This document shows, piece by piece, positions 15,858 through 25,017 of a stretch of 64,000 bases of DNA. A program made the position numbers and the translations under genes. The DNA is taken from positions 1 through 64,000 of the forward strand of contig SVTK01000007.1 of the NCBI GenBank assembly GCA_015063805.1, read 5' to 3'. The notes beneath the pieces were generated by a model. It saw only the letters and a program-made list of their open reading frames with translations. It ran no database searches and was not told where the DNA came from. The stretch comes from Oscillospiraceae bacterium (GTDB lineage Bacteria > Bacillota > Clostridia > Oscillospirales > CAG-272). Positions within the stretch are counted from its first letter, which is position 1. The number at the start of each line of letters is the position of its first letter.

Positions 15858-16949
15858 ATGAGCAACAACAAGAAAATTGATGTAACCGAACTCATTGAAA
15901 AGGGCAAGCAGGGCGCGCTGTCCGGCACCGACATTGAGGAGGCACTGGAAGAGCTGGACTATGACATGGAGCAGATTGACAAGCTCTATGAGACCCTGGA
16001 GAGCAACGGCATTGCCGTTCCGGGATATATGGACAACTCGGGCTTTGAGGAGATCGAGACCGAGGTGGAGCAGTATGAGAGCGCCGAGGAAATGGAGAAG
16101 ATGCTGGCCCAGGAAGGTCTTGCCATTGACGACCCGGTGCGGATGTATCTCAAGGAAATCGGCAAGGTTCCGCTGCTGGATGCCGAGCGGGAAATGCTCC
16201 TGGCCAAGAAGATGGCTGAGGGCGACGAGGAGGCCAAAAACGAGCTGGTTGAGGCCAACCTCCGACTGGTGGTTTCTATCGCCAAGCGTTATGTGGGCAA
16301 GGGAATGTTCTTCCTGGACCTGATTCAGGAAGGTAACCTGGGCCTGATGAAGGCGGTGGACAAGTTCGACTACGAGAAGGGCTATAAGTTCTCCACCTAT
16401 GCCACCTGGTGGATCCGTCAGGCCATCACCCGTGCTATCGCCGACCAGGCGCGTACTATCCGCATTCCTGTGCACATGGTGGAGACCATTCACAAAGTGT
16501 CCCGCTATTCCCGTCAGCTCCTGCAGGAGCTGGGGCATGAGGCAACCGCCGAGGAGATCGGCGAGAAGATGGGCATGAGCGCCGACAAGGTTCGTGAGAT
16601 TATGAAGGTGGCGCAGGATCCCGTCTCCCTTGAGACGCCCATCGGCGAGGAGGAGGACAGCCACCTGGGCGACTTTATTCCCGATGACGATTCTCCCGCT
16701 CCCGCTGAGGCTGCCTCCTATACGCTGTTGCGCGAACAGCTCAATGAAGTGCTGCATACCCTCACTCCCCGTGAGGAGCACGTGCTCAAGCTTCGCTTCG
16801 GTTTGGAGGACGGCCGTTCCCGTACCCTGGAGGAAGTGGGCAAGGAATTCAATATCACCCGTGAGCGTATCCGTCAGATCGAGGCGAAGGCTCTGCGTAA
16901 ACTGCGCCATCCCAGCCGTTCCAAGCGTCTTCGCGACTATTTGGATTGA
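15858..16949 (+). CDS. rpoD: RNA polymerase primary sigma factor
   Basis: This is the housekeeping sigma-A. The 363-residue length matches the short Gram-positive form. Regions in order: 1.1-like acidic N-terminus (1-80), region 1.2 ([16 protein letters not shown], about 92), region 2 ([37 protein letters not shown] and [32 protein letters not shown], about 130-212), region 3, and region 4 with [29 protein letters not shown] at the end. AAAGGGG precedes ATG 15858. The many TTGACA/TATAAT promoters in the window agree with this factor. Only a weak hairpin (TTCCCC / GGGGAA, 16954-16967) follows it. Confidence 0.98.
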   Translation: MSNNKKIDVTELIEKGKQGALSGTDIEEALEELDYDMEQIDKLYETLESNGIAVPGYMDNSGFEEIETEVEQYESAEEMEKMLAQEGLAIDDPVRMYLKEIGKVPLLDAEREMLLAKKMAEGDEEAKNELVEANLRLVVSIAKRYVGKGMFFLDLIQEGNLGLMKAVDKFDYEKGYKFSTYATWWIRQAITRAIADQARTIRIPVHMVETIHKVSRYSRQLLQELGHEATAEEIGEKMGMSADKVREIMKVAQDPVSLETPIGEEEDSHLGDFIPDDDSPAPAEAASYTLLREQLNEVLHTLTPREEHVLKLRFGLEDGRSRTLEEVGKEFNITRERIRQIEAKALRKLRHPSRSKRLRDYLD

Positions 16950-17247
16950 TCTTCCCCGCTGGGGGAAACTACAAAAAATTGTCCCTTGTATACAAAAAAA
17001 GAGAATTATTCTTGTGCCATATGCCGATTTTTTTGTGGCAGCATCCAAAAAGAATACGAAGACGTTGTGTAAAATGACTTCTCTTTTCTGCAGGATTTTC
17101 ACGGCAAGGGCCAAAAATTCCCTTTGTCCCGATTTGTTCATAAATTATGCCTTGACAGAAAGCGGGATTTCGTGTAAAATATTATAGTATCGAAGTCGGC
17201 AGTTGGCGCTGCCGCACGCAATAAACTTAGGAGGATCAAGATCAATT
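16950..17247 (+). other. Intergenic region between rpoD and the solute-binding lipoprotein
   Basis: This AT-rich stretch of about 300 bp holds a small hairpin after rpoD, a 10-bp palindrome TTGTATACAA (about 16985), the promoter described separately, and the ribosome site TAGGAGGATC (17229-17238) for the next gene. I see no gene or known RNA. Confidence 0.5.
17152..17180 (+). promoter_or_regulatory. Sigma-A promoter of the solute-binding-like lipoprotein
   Basis: TTGACA (17152-17157), 17 bp, TAAAAT (17175-17180). Confidence 0.88.
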
Positions 17248-18954
17248 ATGAAAAAACGGCTCATCAGTCTCGTGCTGACTGCAATGATGCTCTTCTCCGT
17301 GATGCTGACCGGCTGCGGATCGAGTTCGGACAGCGACACCATCAACGATGTGAATGAGGATGCATCTCGCTATACCGAAACGCTGACGATGTATCTCGTA
17401 ACCGAAAAGGAAACCACTCCCGAAGCTGCTGCCGCAGTTGAGGAGGCTTTCAATAAGATCACCAAGGCTAAGTTCAAGACCCAGGTTCTGATGTACTTCT
17501 ACACCTATGACGAGTACTACGGTGCTCTTGAGGCTGAGTTCGCCAGAATCGATGCGCTCAAGGAAGCTGAAGAGGCTGAGCAGAAGCGCTTGAAGGAAGA
17601 GCTGAAGCGTCTGAAGGCAGAGGGTAAGACCCTGCCTGTGACCACCGCTGAGGAAACCAGCGATGAGACTACCGCTGAGGAAACCGTACTCAATGAGTGG
17701 GGCCTTTCCGAGCTGAAGTATCCCGAAAAGACCGATCGCCAGGTAGACATCATCTTCATCGACGGCTACGACCGTATGCTGGAGTACATTGATAATGAGT
17801 ATCTCGAGCGCCTGGATGATGAGCTCCAGAGTTCCTCCAAGAAGCTCAAGGATTACATCAACCCTGTTTTCATGGATGCTGCTATCGTTGACGGCTCCAC
17901 CTACGCTATCCCCAACAACGGTGTCATCGGCGAATATACCTTCCTGATGGTCAACAAGGCCCTGGCGGAAGAGCTCAGCTATGATATTTCCGAGTTCAAG
18001 GACCTTTACTCCACCGTTGATTTTGTTGCCGATGTTGCAAAGTATAAGCCCGGTGTTACCCCCGTGTGCGGCGACATTGAAGTGACCAACATCAAGTATT
18101 TCAACCTCAACCGCGAGACCATGGAGTATGAGGACGGCGGCCGTTCTATCATGGCTGCTTACGTTGGCCCCTCCAGCTCTACTGGTTCCCGCGTCAATAT
18201 GAGAAGCCTGTTTGCGACCACCCAGCTTACCAACCAGATGCTTGCAATCCAGACCTTCAAGGATAATGGCTACATGAAGACCGATGCCAAGCTTTCCGAT
18301 CCCTTCGGTATTGCTGTGGTCAAGGGTGGCTATGACCTGGTTGAAACCTACGGTGAAGAGTACGAGATGGTCGTTCTCGAGAACCCCATGGCAGACGAGG
18401 ACACCCTGTACGGCGGTATGTTCGGTGTAACGCCCTACACCCGTAGTGTCGCCCGCAGCATGGAGATTATCACCTACCTCAACACCAACTCCGAGCTTCG
18501 CAACCTTCTGCAGTACGGTATCGAGGGTGTAAACTACGTCATTGACGAAGATACCGGTATGCTGAAGCGTCTCAACAGAACCTACATCATGGATCTGGGC
18601 AAGACCGGTAACGCCTTCATCGCATATCCCGAAGAGGGTGTGGATCCCGCCGCTTGGGAGACTGCAAAGAAGCAGAACCTGGATGCCCGCCTCAATCCTC
18701 TGACCGGTTTCACCTTTGCTGAGACTGATCTCAAGATGGAGTATGTAGACTATATCGAGCAGCTCAGCGAAAGCTACCTGGCTAAGATGGATGCCTGCCA
18801 GAATGTCGAGGAGCTGAAGGCGTTCTTCGAAACGGCTTACTCTGAAGTTGCCGCTGATGCTACCATGAAGGAAGCTGTCGGTATCACTGCCGAGGGTTCG
18901 CCCAACTATGTGTATAACGAGTGGTACAATATGATGTTCCCCAGCGAAGACTGA
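17248..18954 (+). CDS. Extracellular solute-binding-like lipoprotein
   Basis: This 568-residue lipoprotein has a basic N-terminus, a hydrophobic stretch and the lipobox LTGC (residues 21-24), then a serine-rich spacer. The body looks like an ABC-transporter solute-binding protein: early TLTMYLVTEKETTPEAAAAVEEAFNKI, DIIFIDGYDRMLEYID near 170, and AIPNNGVIGEYTFLMVNKALAEEL near 218. Residues about 95-150 are an unusual charged, probably coiled-coil insert (EAEEAEQKRLKEELKRLKAEG) ending in a Thr/Glu-rich linker. ATG 17248 follows AGGAGG at about 12 nt. No permease or ATPase gene is near, so its transporter is elsewhere or it acts alone. Ligand unknown. Confidence 0.75.
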   Translation: MKKRLISLVLTAMMLFSVMLTGCGSSSDSDTINDVNEDASRYTETLTMYLVTEKETTPEAAAAVEEAFNKITKAKFKTQVLMYFYTYDEYYGALEAEFARIDALKEAEEAEQKRLKEELKRLKAEGKTLPVTTAEETSDETTAEETVLNEWGLSELKYPEKTDRQVDIIFIDGYDRMLEYIDNEYLERLDDELQSSSKKLKDYINPVFMDAAIVDGSTYAIPNNGVIGEYTFLMVNKALAEELSYDISEFKDLYSTVDFVADVAKYKPGVTPVCGDIEVTNIKYFNLNRETMEYEDGGRSIMAAYVGPSSSTGSRVNMRSLFATTQLTNQMLAIQTFKDNGYMKTDAKLSDPFGIAVVKGGYDLVETYGEEYEMVVLENPMADEDTLYGGMFGVTPYTRSVARSMEIITYLNTNSELRNLLQYGIEGVNYVIDEDTGMLKRLNRTYIMDLGKTGNAFIAYPEEGVDPAAWETAKKQNLDARLNPLTGFTFAETDLKMEYVDYIEQLSESYLAKMDACQNVEELKAFFETAYSEVAADATMKEAVGITAEGSPNYVYNEWYNMMFPSED

Positions 18955-18967
18955 TTATCGGTCGAAT

Positions 18968-19011
18968 GCAGAAAACAAACCTGGATGCTTGCATTCAGGT
19001 TTGTTTTCTGC
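18968..19011 (+). terminator. Long hairpin after the solute-binding lipoprotein
   Basis: GCAGAAAACAAACCTG (18968-18983) pairs perfectly with CAGGTTTGTTTTCTGC (18996-19011), a 16-bp stem with a 12-nt loop. There is no clean T run after it, so it may work as a terminator or as a 3'-end stabiliser. Confidence 0.75.
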
Positions 19012-19061
19012 AAATGCCCTTTCTTCTTCAAATTTAAGCTGTTCACAAGGGAGAAACAATT

Positions 19062-20777
19062 ATGAAACTTAAATATTGGCTGCTTTTCATTGCCGCAATT
19101 CTGTGCTGTGGAGCGTTGGCTTCCTGCACATCCGGCGGCGACGTCCCCGCAGATACCACTTCGCCTGCCGAAACAGAAGTCCCTCTGAACGGTATCGAAT
19201 TATCGGCGCTGGGACAGTATCGCATTATCCACGCGGAAAAAGCCGACAGTACAGTCTACGGAGCTGCATCCGCTTTGTCTCAGGCATTGACGGATAAGGT
19301 CGGGGTGAACATTCCTTTGAGCGATGATTTTTACCGCGAGGGAGTTCCGGGGTATTCCATAGAGAAGGAAGAAATTCTGATTGGGGTAACCAACCGTCCG
19401 GAAACGGCGGAATTTCTGTCCGGGATGAAGATGAACGATTATGGCTATGCTGTGATCAATGGCAAGCTGGTGATCGCAGGTCGTTCTTCTGACACGACTC
19501 GTTCGGCTTTTGATCTCTTCTGCACCGAAGTGCTGGATGGTCTTTCTGCTGACAGCAAATTCTTTGTGACCGACGGCACCCGCAGTGTCAAGTCCGGGGA
19601 CTACGCGGTGGATGACCTGACCTTGTGCGGCAAATCCATCGCCGATTTCACTGTGGTCTATGACAAGGACGAGGCTTACAACAAGGTGCTGGCAGAAATG
19701 CTCTCAGCCTTTGTTGCATCCAAGGTGGGCTATGTGCTCCCGGTAGAGAAGAGCACCGCCCTCAATAAGCTTGATGCAAAGCAGAGCGTAATTTACATTG
19801 GCCTCAGCGATAAGGCAAGTTTGCCTGCGTCTCTCAGTACGGCCCCCGGAGCAGGACAGTATTTGCTGGCCGCCGATACCGCTGACCGTACCTTCGTCCT
19901 GGCGGCTGGCGGCACTGCGGCAGATACCACCGAGGCAGTAAAGGATCTGATGGAGCGTATGATTGCGTCCGGCGAGAAGACGGTAGCGATCACCCTGGAG
20001 GGCAATGCTCCCGTGGCGGTTGGAGAGAAGGACACCCTTTCCGCCATGAGCTTCAATGTTTGGGTCAGCTCCGTCACCGATGAGCGGATGAAGCGGGTCA
20101 GCGATATGATCAAGAAATATATGCCCGACACCATCGGCGTTCAGGAGGCTTCGGTCAGCTGGATGAATTATCTCAAGGATACCTTCAGCGACACCTACGC
20201 CTGTGTGGGCGTGGGCCGCGATCTTTTTGGTGCAGGTGAACACAGCGCGATTTTCTATGCCAAGGACAAATTCAAGCTCATCGAGAGTGATACCAAGTGG
20301 CTTTCCCCTACGCCCGATGTCCCCTCCAAGTTTGATGAATCCTCCCTCAACCGCATTTACACCTACGCCATTTTGGAGCGAAAGAGCGACGGAATGCGTT
20401 TCCTGTGCCTGAACACGCACCTGGAGCACACCACCGAAGAGGCGAGAGTCCTGCAGGCAGGGGTTCTGCTGGAGTTCCTGGCCAAGCATCCTGATCTTCC
20501 CGTGGTCTGTACCGGTGACTTCAATACCACCAAGGGCGGGGATCTGTACAAAACCATCACTGCCAACCGCCTGGCAGACGGCGCTGCGGTGGCACTTTCC
20601 ACCGACAACAGCGCAACTTTCCACGACTACGGCAACTCCAGCAAGATCATTGACTTCTGTTTCGTGAGCCGTGAGTCGGTTCTGGTGGACAAATATTTTG
20701 TCTGCGACGAGAAAATCAACGGAGATTTTGCCTCCGATCACCATCCGGTGATGATCGAATACCGGCTGATCGGTTGA
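19062..20777 (+). CDS. Lipoprotein with endonuclease/exonuclease/phosphatase domain
   Basis: This is a 571-residue predicted lipoprotein (lipobox ASC near residues 19-22, then a Thr/Pro-rich spacer). Residues about 45-320 form a region I do not recognise, possibly two related alpha/beta repeats (IIHAEKADSTVYGAASALSQAL and FTVVYDKDEAYNKVLAEMLSAF start similar segments). The C-terminal 240 residues are an EEP-fold hydrolase: MSFNVWVSS (Asn), DTIGVQEASVSW (Glu), CLNTHLEH, VVCTGDFNTT (Asp, Asn) and ASDHHPVMIEY (Asp-His), all catalytic elements present. Substrate could be a phosphodiester, sugar phosphate or lipid. It follows the solute-binding lipoprotein by 107 bp and may share its transcript. 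Confidence 0.82.
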   Translation: MKLKYWLLFIAAILCCGALASCTSGGDVPADTTSPAETEVPLNGIELSALGQYRIIHAEKADSTVYGAASALSQALTDKVGVNIPLSDDFYREGVPGYSIEKEEILIGVTNRPETAEFLSGMKMNDYGYAVINGKLVIAGRSSDTTRSAFDLFCTEVLDGLSADSKFFVTDGTRSVKSGDYAVDDLTLCGKSIADFTVVYDKDEAYNKVLAEMLSAFVASKVGYVLPVEKSTALNKLDAKQSVIYIGLSDKASLPASLSTAPGAGQYLLAADTADRTFVLAAGGTAADTTEAVKDLMERMIASGEKTVAITLEGNAPVAVGEKDTLSAMSFNVWVSSVTDERMKRVSDMIKKYMPDTIGVQEASVSWMNYLKDTFSDTYACVGVGRDLFGAGEHSAIFYAKDKFKLIESDTKWLSPTPDVPSKFDESSLNRIYTYAILERKSDGMRFLCLNTHLEHTTEEARVLQAGVLLEFLAKHPDLPVVCTGDFNTTKGGDLYKTITANRLADGAAVALSTDNSATFHDYGNSSKIIDFCFVSRESVLVDKYFVCDEKINGDFASDHHPVMIEYRLIG

Positions 20778-20789
20778 TCGCCGATCTGC

Positions 20790-20820
20790 GGGGGTGTTGC
20801 ACAAACGGTGCGACACCCCC
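20790..20820 (+). terminator. Terminator-like hairpin after the EEP lipoprotein
   Basis: GGGGGTGTTGCAC (20790-20802) pairs with GTGCGACACCCCC (20808-20820) with one G-T pair. The T run is weak. Confidence 0.7.
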
Positions 20821-20847
20821 ATTCCATCATGAAAAAGGAGGTGCCGT

Positions 20848-21207
20848 ATGCGAGCGCGGGATTGGATTGTGATTGGGGCGATTGCCCTGCTGGCACTGGT
20901 GCTGTTTGCGGTGTCTGCCCTTGGATTCGGGGGCGAAGGCGGGGTGGTTCGCGTCTACCGCGACGGTACCCTGTACACCGAACTTTCCCTTGACCGGGAT
21001 GAGATCATCACGGTGATGGGGGAGGGAGGTGCCTTCAACCAGGTGGAGGTGAAGAACGGGGCGGTGCGGATGAAGGATGCCAACTGTCCCGACAAAACCT
21101 GCGTGGCCTGCGGCTGGCGCAATCCGGCCGATAGGCAGCTCCTACCTGATGAGCGGTGGATCGTCTGCCTGCCCAATCGGGTGTCGGTTGAACTGCCGGG
21201 AGAATAA
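20848..21207 (+). CDS. NusG domain II-containing membrane-anchored protein
   Basis: This 119-residue protein has one N-terminal membrane segment (WIVIGAIALLALVLFAVSALGF) and an extracytoplasmic NusG domain II fold (VVRVYRDGTLYTELSLDRDEIITVMGEGG...NQVEVKNGAVRMKDANCPDKTCVACGW). The conserved cysteines in ANCPDKTCVACG are typical of this membrane family. It precedes a Gx transporter and ApbE with short gaps. In Gram-positive bacteria this trio accompanies flavinylated redox proteins and extracytosolic electron transfer, so a role in delivering or using flavin outside the membrane is plausible, as inference. AAAGGAGGTG precedes ATG 20848. Confidence 0.85.
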   Translation: MRARDWIVIGAIALLALVLFAVSALGFGGEGGVVRVYRDGTLYTELSLDRDEIITVMGEGGAFNQVEVKNGAVRMKDANCPDKTCVACGWRNPADRQLLPDERWIVCLPNRVSVELPGE

Positions 21208-21237
21208 ACTAAGCAAATTTGACGGGGAGGTGCGGCG

Positions 21238-21756
21238 ATGCGCAAAACATGGGATATAAAGGCGGGAAGAATTGCCCGCCTGGGGATGTTTGCCGCCCTG
21301 GCCCTGGCCCTGGGCTGGCTTGAAGCGCAGCTGCCCTTCCTGCCGGGGCTGCCCGGCGTAAAACTGGGAATTGCCAATACGGTGCTTCTCTACGTCCTGA
21401 TGTTGGAGGGGGGCGGATCGGCATTCTGTGTGATGCTGGTGCGCGTTTTGCTGGCCGGTATCCTTTACGCGGGCTTCAGCGGCTTCTGCTACAGCCTGGC
21501 GGGGGGATTGCTCAGCCTTGGGGTGATGCTTCTGCTTCGCCGCGTCAAGGGGATCAGCCTGGTGGGCATCAGCTGCGGCGGTGCTGCGGCCCATAATTTC
21601 GGCCAGCTGTGTGTGGCTTGCATATGGATCGGCCACCGGGCAGCACTGGCATATGCACCGGTTCTCCTGCTGTCGGGGATTTTGACCGGCGCGGCGACCG
21701 CAGTTTGTGCGAAGCTGGTTCTTCGCGGTATAAGAAAGGGAGGGGGAACAAGATGA
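21238..21756 (+). CDS. Gx transporter family protein (heptaprenyl diphosphate synthase component I-like)
   Basis: This 172-residue protein has five to six hydrophobic segments and the N-terminal signature RIARLGMFAALALALGWLEAQLPFLPGLPGVKLGIANTVLLYVL of the Gx/Hpre_diP_synt_I membrane family, related to ECF S-component-like transporters. Databases often label it a heptaprenyl diphosphate synthase subunit, which its membrane topology does not support. GGGGAGGTG precedes the ATG, and its stop overlaps the apbE start by 4 bp (ATGA). Neighbour genes suggest transport of a flavin or quinone precursor for an extracytosolic redox system; this is inference. Confidence 0.85.
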   Translation: MRKTWDIKAGRIARLGMFAALALALGWLEAQLPFLPGLPGVKLGIANTVLLYVLMLEGGGSAFCVMLVRVLLAGILYAGFSGFCYSLAGGLLSLGVMLLLRRVKGISLVGISCGGAAAHNFGQLCVACIWIGHRAALAYAPVLLLSGILTGAATAVCAKLVLRGIRKGGGTR

Positions 21757-22751
21757 AGCGCTCGATCGCTTTTGTTCTGCTTGCCTTGACGGTTACCCTT
21801 GCCTGCATTGGCTGTGGCGAGCGCACCTATACCCGACAGGCCTTTATGCTGGACACCCTGGTGCGCATTACCCTCTACGGCGGAGATGAACAAACTGTGG
21901 ATGCCTGCCTGGCTTTGATTGCCGAGGCGGAGCGTGCCTTGAGCCGAACAGATCCCGAAAGTGAGATCGTCCAGCTGAACGCGGGGGAAATCGACACAGT
22001 TTCGGAGGAAACCGCGGAGCTGATCGCCTCGGCTCTGGACATGGCGGCCCTCACCGGAGGGGCCTTTGACCCCACGGTGGGACGGCTGTCCGATTTGTGG
22101 AATTTTTCTGCGGTGGATCCGCTTTTGCCGGAGCCGTCAGCCATTGCCGAGGCACTGGCAACGGTGGGGTATGAGGGCGTGCATCTGACGGGAAACCGAG
22201 TGCACTTGGATCATCCCGGAACGGTGCTGGATCTGGGGGGCATTGCCAAGGGAGAGATTGCCGACCGATTGGCCGCCTTTCTGCAGGAGAGGGGGGTGGA
22301 GCGCGCCATTCTCAACCTCGGCGGCAATGTGCTGGTCATGGGCGGAACTGCGGATGACCCCTATCGGGTAGGGGTGCAGGATCCCGGGTCCCCTGCCGGT
22401 GAAAGCTTGCTTGTACTCGAAATCACCCAGGGAACGGTGGTGACCTCGGGGATCTATAACCGCGGATTTGAAGCGGAAGGGAAGTATTACCACCATATTC
22501 TGGATGCCGAAACAGGCTATCCCGCCGAGAACAGCCTGGCTTCGGTGACGGTTGTCGGAGAGAGCTCCCGCCAGGCGGATGCCCTGAGCACCGCTTGTAT
22601 GTGCCTGGGCGAGGAGGCGGGCATGGCCCTGATTGAGTCCCTTGACGGGGTGGATGCTGTTATGATCACCCGGGATGGACGGGTGCTGTTTTCCTCGGGC
22701 ACCGAGGAAAAGTATAATGTAACCTATGTGAGGGAGGTGGATGGCCGTTGA
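21753..22751 (+). CDS. apbE: FAD:protein FMN transferase, lipoprotein form
   Basis: ApbE attaches FMN covalently to Thr/Ser of target proteins using FAD, outside the membrane. The 332-residue product is a lipoprotein (lipobox CIGC, residues 16-19). Family motifs are present: MLDTLVRITLYGGDE, the FAD/Mg site DLGGIAKGEIADRLA (about 160-174), GGNVLVMGG (about 189-197), and YHHILDAETGYPAEN (about 248-262). The in-frame extension upstream to 21609 overlaps the Gx gene and is rejected; ATG 21753 follows AAAGGGAGGGGG. Its target protein is not obvious in this window. It overlaps topB by 4 bp. Confidence 0.93.
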   Translation: MKRSIAFVLLALTVTLACIGCGERTYTRQAFMLDTLVRITLYGGDEQTVDACLALIAEAERALSRTDPESEIVQLNAGEIDTVSEETAELIASALDMAALTGGAFDPTVGRLSDLWNFSAVDPLLPEPSAIAEALATVGYEGVHLTGNRVHLDHPGTVLDLGGIAKGEIADRLAAFLQERGVERAILNLGGNVLVMGGTADDPYRVGVQDPGSPAGESLLVLEITQGTVVTSGIYNRGFEAEGKYYHHILDAETGYPAENSLASVTVVGESSRQADALSTACMCLGEEAGMALIESLDGVDAVMITRDGRVLFSSGTEEKYNVTYVREVDGR

Positions 22752-24895
22752 TCTTAATCATTGCCGAAAAGCCGAGCCTGGCGCGGAATATCGTGGCGGG
22801 CATCGGGGAGATGCGGAAAGTCGGCGGCTATTACGAGGGCCAGGGATATATCGTAACCTGGGCCTTCGGCCATCTTTTCGCCCTTTGTGATATCGAGGCC
22901 TACTCTCCCGCCCCCGATGGGAGCACCCGCTGGACCATGGCCAATATCCCCTGCTTCCCGAAAAAGTATCAGTTTGAGCTTCGCCGGGGCACCGACAAAA
23001 AAGTGGATCCCGGAGTGGAGAAGCAGTTTGAAACCATCCGTTCCCTCTGTCACCGGGAGGATGTGGAGATGATCGTCAACGCGGGGGACGCCGACAGAGA
23101 GGGAGAGATTATCATCCGCCTCTGCGTGCGGCAGGCGGAGGCGGAGGGGAAGCCCCAGTATCGTCTTTGGCTGCCCGACCAGACTCCGCAGACGGTGCGG
23201 TCGGCCCTGGCTTCTCTCAAGCCCGCCGCCGAGTGTGACAATTTGGCCAACGAGGGATATGCCCGCACCCTTATCGACTGGCTGTATGGGGTGAATCTCA
23301 CCCGGTATGCCACCCTGAAGACGGGGCATTTCCTGCGGGTGGGGCGGGTGATTGTCCCCATCGTCAAGGCCATCTACGACCGGGATATGGCCATCCGAAA
23401 CTTCAAGCCCGAGCCATATTTTGCCCCGGTGAGCCGCGCTGAGACCAACGGCGAGGTGGTGGAGCTCACCAGCAAACAGCGGTTTTCGGGAGACGATTTG
23501 CGCGCCGCAGAAGCCCTTTGCGCTAAGTATAACGCGGCCGGTGCGGTGGTCACCGAGGTGAAACGCAAAAAGGACAAGCTTGCCCCGGGTAAACTGTACT
23601 CCCTGTCCAAATTGCAGAATGTGCTGGGCAAGACCTGCAAAATGCCCATGGACAAAAGCCTGGAAATCGTCCAGCGCCTGTATGAGCGGGGATATCTTAC
23701 CTACCCCCGTACCAACTCCGAATACCTGGCCACCGCGGAAAAGGATAAGATCAAGGAGATTCTGGCAGGGGTGGCGAAGCTGGGTTATCCCGTTGCCTTT
23801 CGGGATGACAAAACTGTGTTCGACGACAGCAAAATCGAGTCCCACTCGGCCCTGACTCCGACTTACAAGATTCCTGATAAATCCCAGCTTACCCCTGAGG
23901 AAGCCCAGGTCTACGGAACCGTGATGCGCCGCTTCGTGGCGGTGTTTTGCGCCGAGCCCTGCCGGGTAGAGAAGACCGAAATCACCATTTCGGTAGGAGA
24001 TCTGGAGCAGTTCACCCTCAAGGGAACGGTAATCCTGGAGCCCGGCTGGACAAAATATGACACCGCTCCCCGCAAGGATAAGATCCTGCCGAAACTCAAT
24101 CGGGGAGATGCGGTGAACATTGACTTCAAGCCGGTGGAAAAGGAGACTTCTCCGCCGAAGCATTACACCATTGAGACCCTCAACAACTACCTCAAAAATC
24201 CCTTCCGCGAGGACAAAGCGGCACTGGATAAAGCCGCCGAGGAACGAGAGGAAGGAGATGAGGCCGATGATACCGCCGAATACCGGGCGATTTTTGAAGG
24301 CCTGGAGCTTGGCACCGAGGCCACCCGGACCGGGATCATCGAAAACGCCATCAAGAGCAAGTACATCGCACTGAAGAAGGACGTCTACACCATCCTGCCC
24401 GACGGGGAGTTTCTCATCGAGTCGCTGGCAAGAATGGGGATCTCCATGGATAAGTACAAAACCGTTGAGCTTGGCCGCGCCCTCAAGCGGATCTACCGCG
24501 GGGAGTGGGGCGTGAAGGCAGGTCTTTACCTGGCCGAGCAGGAGATCGCCGCGGTGTTCAACCGGACCGCGCAGCCTTCGGCGCTGGATACCGACGACGG
24601 GGTCATCGGAGATGCGGTGGGAAGCTGTCCCCTCTGCGGTCGTGAGGTGCGGCGGACAAAGTTCGGCTACGGCTGCTCGGGCTACACCGAAGGCTGTAAA
24701 TTCGGATTCCACAATGTGATCTGCGGCCGAACGGTTTCCCTCGTCCATGCATCTCAGCTGCTCACCGAGGGACGCACGGCGAAAATTTCAGGCTTCAAGA
24801 GCAAAAGCGGAAAACTTTTCGATGCGGTCCTGGTGCTGCAGGATGGCAAGGTTGTCTTTGACTTTGGCAGGCCGACCGCGCCCGCTGAACCGTAA
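22748..24895 (+). CDS. topB: DNA topoisomerase III
   Basis: TopB is a type IA topoisomerase that relaxes and decatenates DNA. The 715-residue protein has the TOPRIM N-terminus (LIIAEKPSLARNIVAGI; NAGDADREGEII near residue 117), the active-site region YERGYLTYPRTNSEYLAT (Tyr about 318), and a single C-terminal zinc ribbon (CPLCGREVRRTKFGYGCSGYTEGCKF). It starts at TTG 22748, about 10 nt after GGAGG and overlapping the apbE stop. The GEADDTAEY region near 500 is a charged loop. Coupling with apbE is probably only a matter of compact gene packing. Confidence 0.95.
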   Translation: MILIIAEKPSLARNIVAGIGEMRKVGGYYEGQGYIVTWAFGHLFALCDIEAYSPAPDGSTRWTMANIPCFPKKYQFELRRGTDKKVDPGVEKQFETIRSLCHREDVEMIVNAGDADREGEIIIRLCVRQAEAEGKPQYRLWLPDQTPQTVRSALASLKPAAECDNLANEGYARTLIDWLYGVNLTRYATLKTGHFLRVGRVIVPIVKAIYDRDMAIRNFKPEPYFAPVSRAETNGEVVELTSKQRFSGDDLRAAEALCAKYNAAGAVVTEVKRKKDKLAPGKLYSLSKLQNVLGKTCKMPMDKSLEIVQRLYERGYLTYPRTNSEYLATAEKDKIKEILAGVAKLGYPVAFRDDKTVFDDSKIESHSALTPTYKIPDKSQLTPEEAQVYGTVMRRFVAVFCAEPCRVEKTEITISVGDLEQFTLKGTVILEPGWTKYDTAPRKDKILPKLNRGDAVNIDFKPVEKETSPPKHYTIETLNNYLKNPFREDKAALDKAAEEREEGDEADDTAEYRAIFEGLELGTEATRTGIIENAIKSKYIALKKDVYTILPDGEFLIESLARMGISMDKYKTVELGRALKRIYRGEWGVKAGLYLAEQEIAAVFNRTAQPSALDTDDGVIGDAVGSCPLCGREVRRTKFGYGCSGYTEGCKFGFHNVICGRTVSLVHASQLLTEGRTAKISGFKSKSGKLFDAVLVLQDGKVVFDFGRPTAPAEP

Positions 24896-24910
24896 CATCA
24901 ATACCCGTGG

Positions 24911-24945
24911 GGTGCCGTACCGATCGGTGCGGCACTCCTTTTTTG
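24911..24945 (+). terminator. Terminator of topB
   Basis: GGTGCCGTACCG pairs with CGGTGCGGCAC (small bulge), followed by TCCTTTTTT. It belongs to the GGTGCCG hairpin set seen at several gene ends in this window. Confidence 0.85.
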
Positions 24946-24988
24946 GGTGCCGCAGAGGAAATAATTTTGGGAAAAACGGCAAATGCGC

Positions 24989-25017
24989 TTGCGGAAAAAG
25001 AGAAAACGTGGTATAAT
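24989..25017 (+). promoter_or_regulatory. Sigma-A promoter of the glycogen operon
   Basis: TTGCGG (24989-24994), 17 bp, TATAAT (25012-25017). It gives a leader of about 160 nt before the glgB start, AT-rich and without a structure I can name. Confidence 0.85.

Noticed and set aside
22754-24748. Long open frame (664 codons) on the minus strand opposite topB
   Set aside because: It is fully antisense to a clear topoisomerase III, lacks a ribosome site and has no recognisable domain. It arises from the GC-rich codon bias of the real gene.
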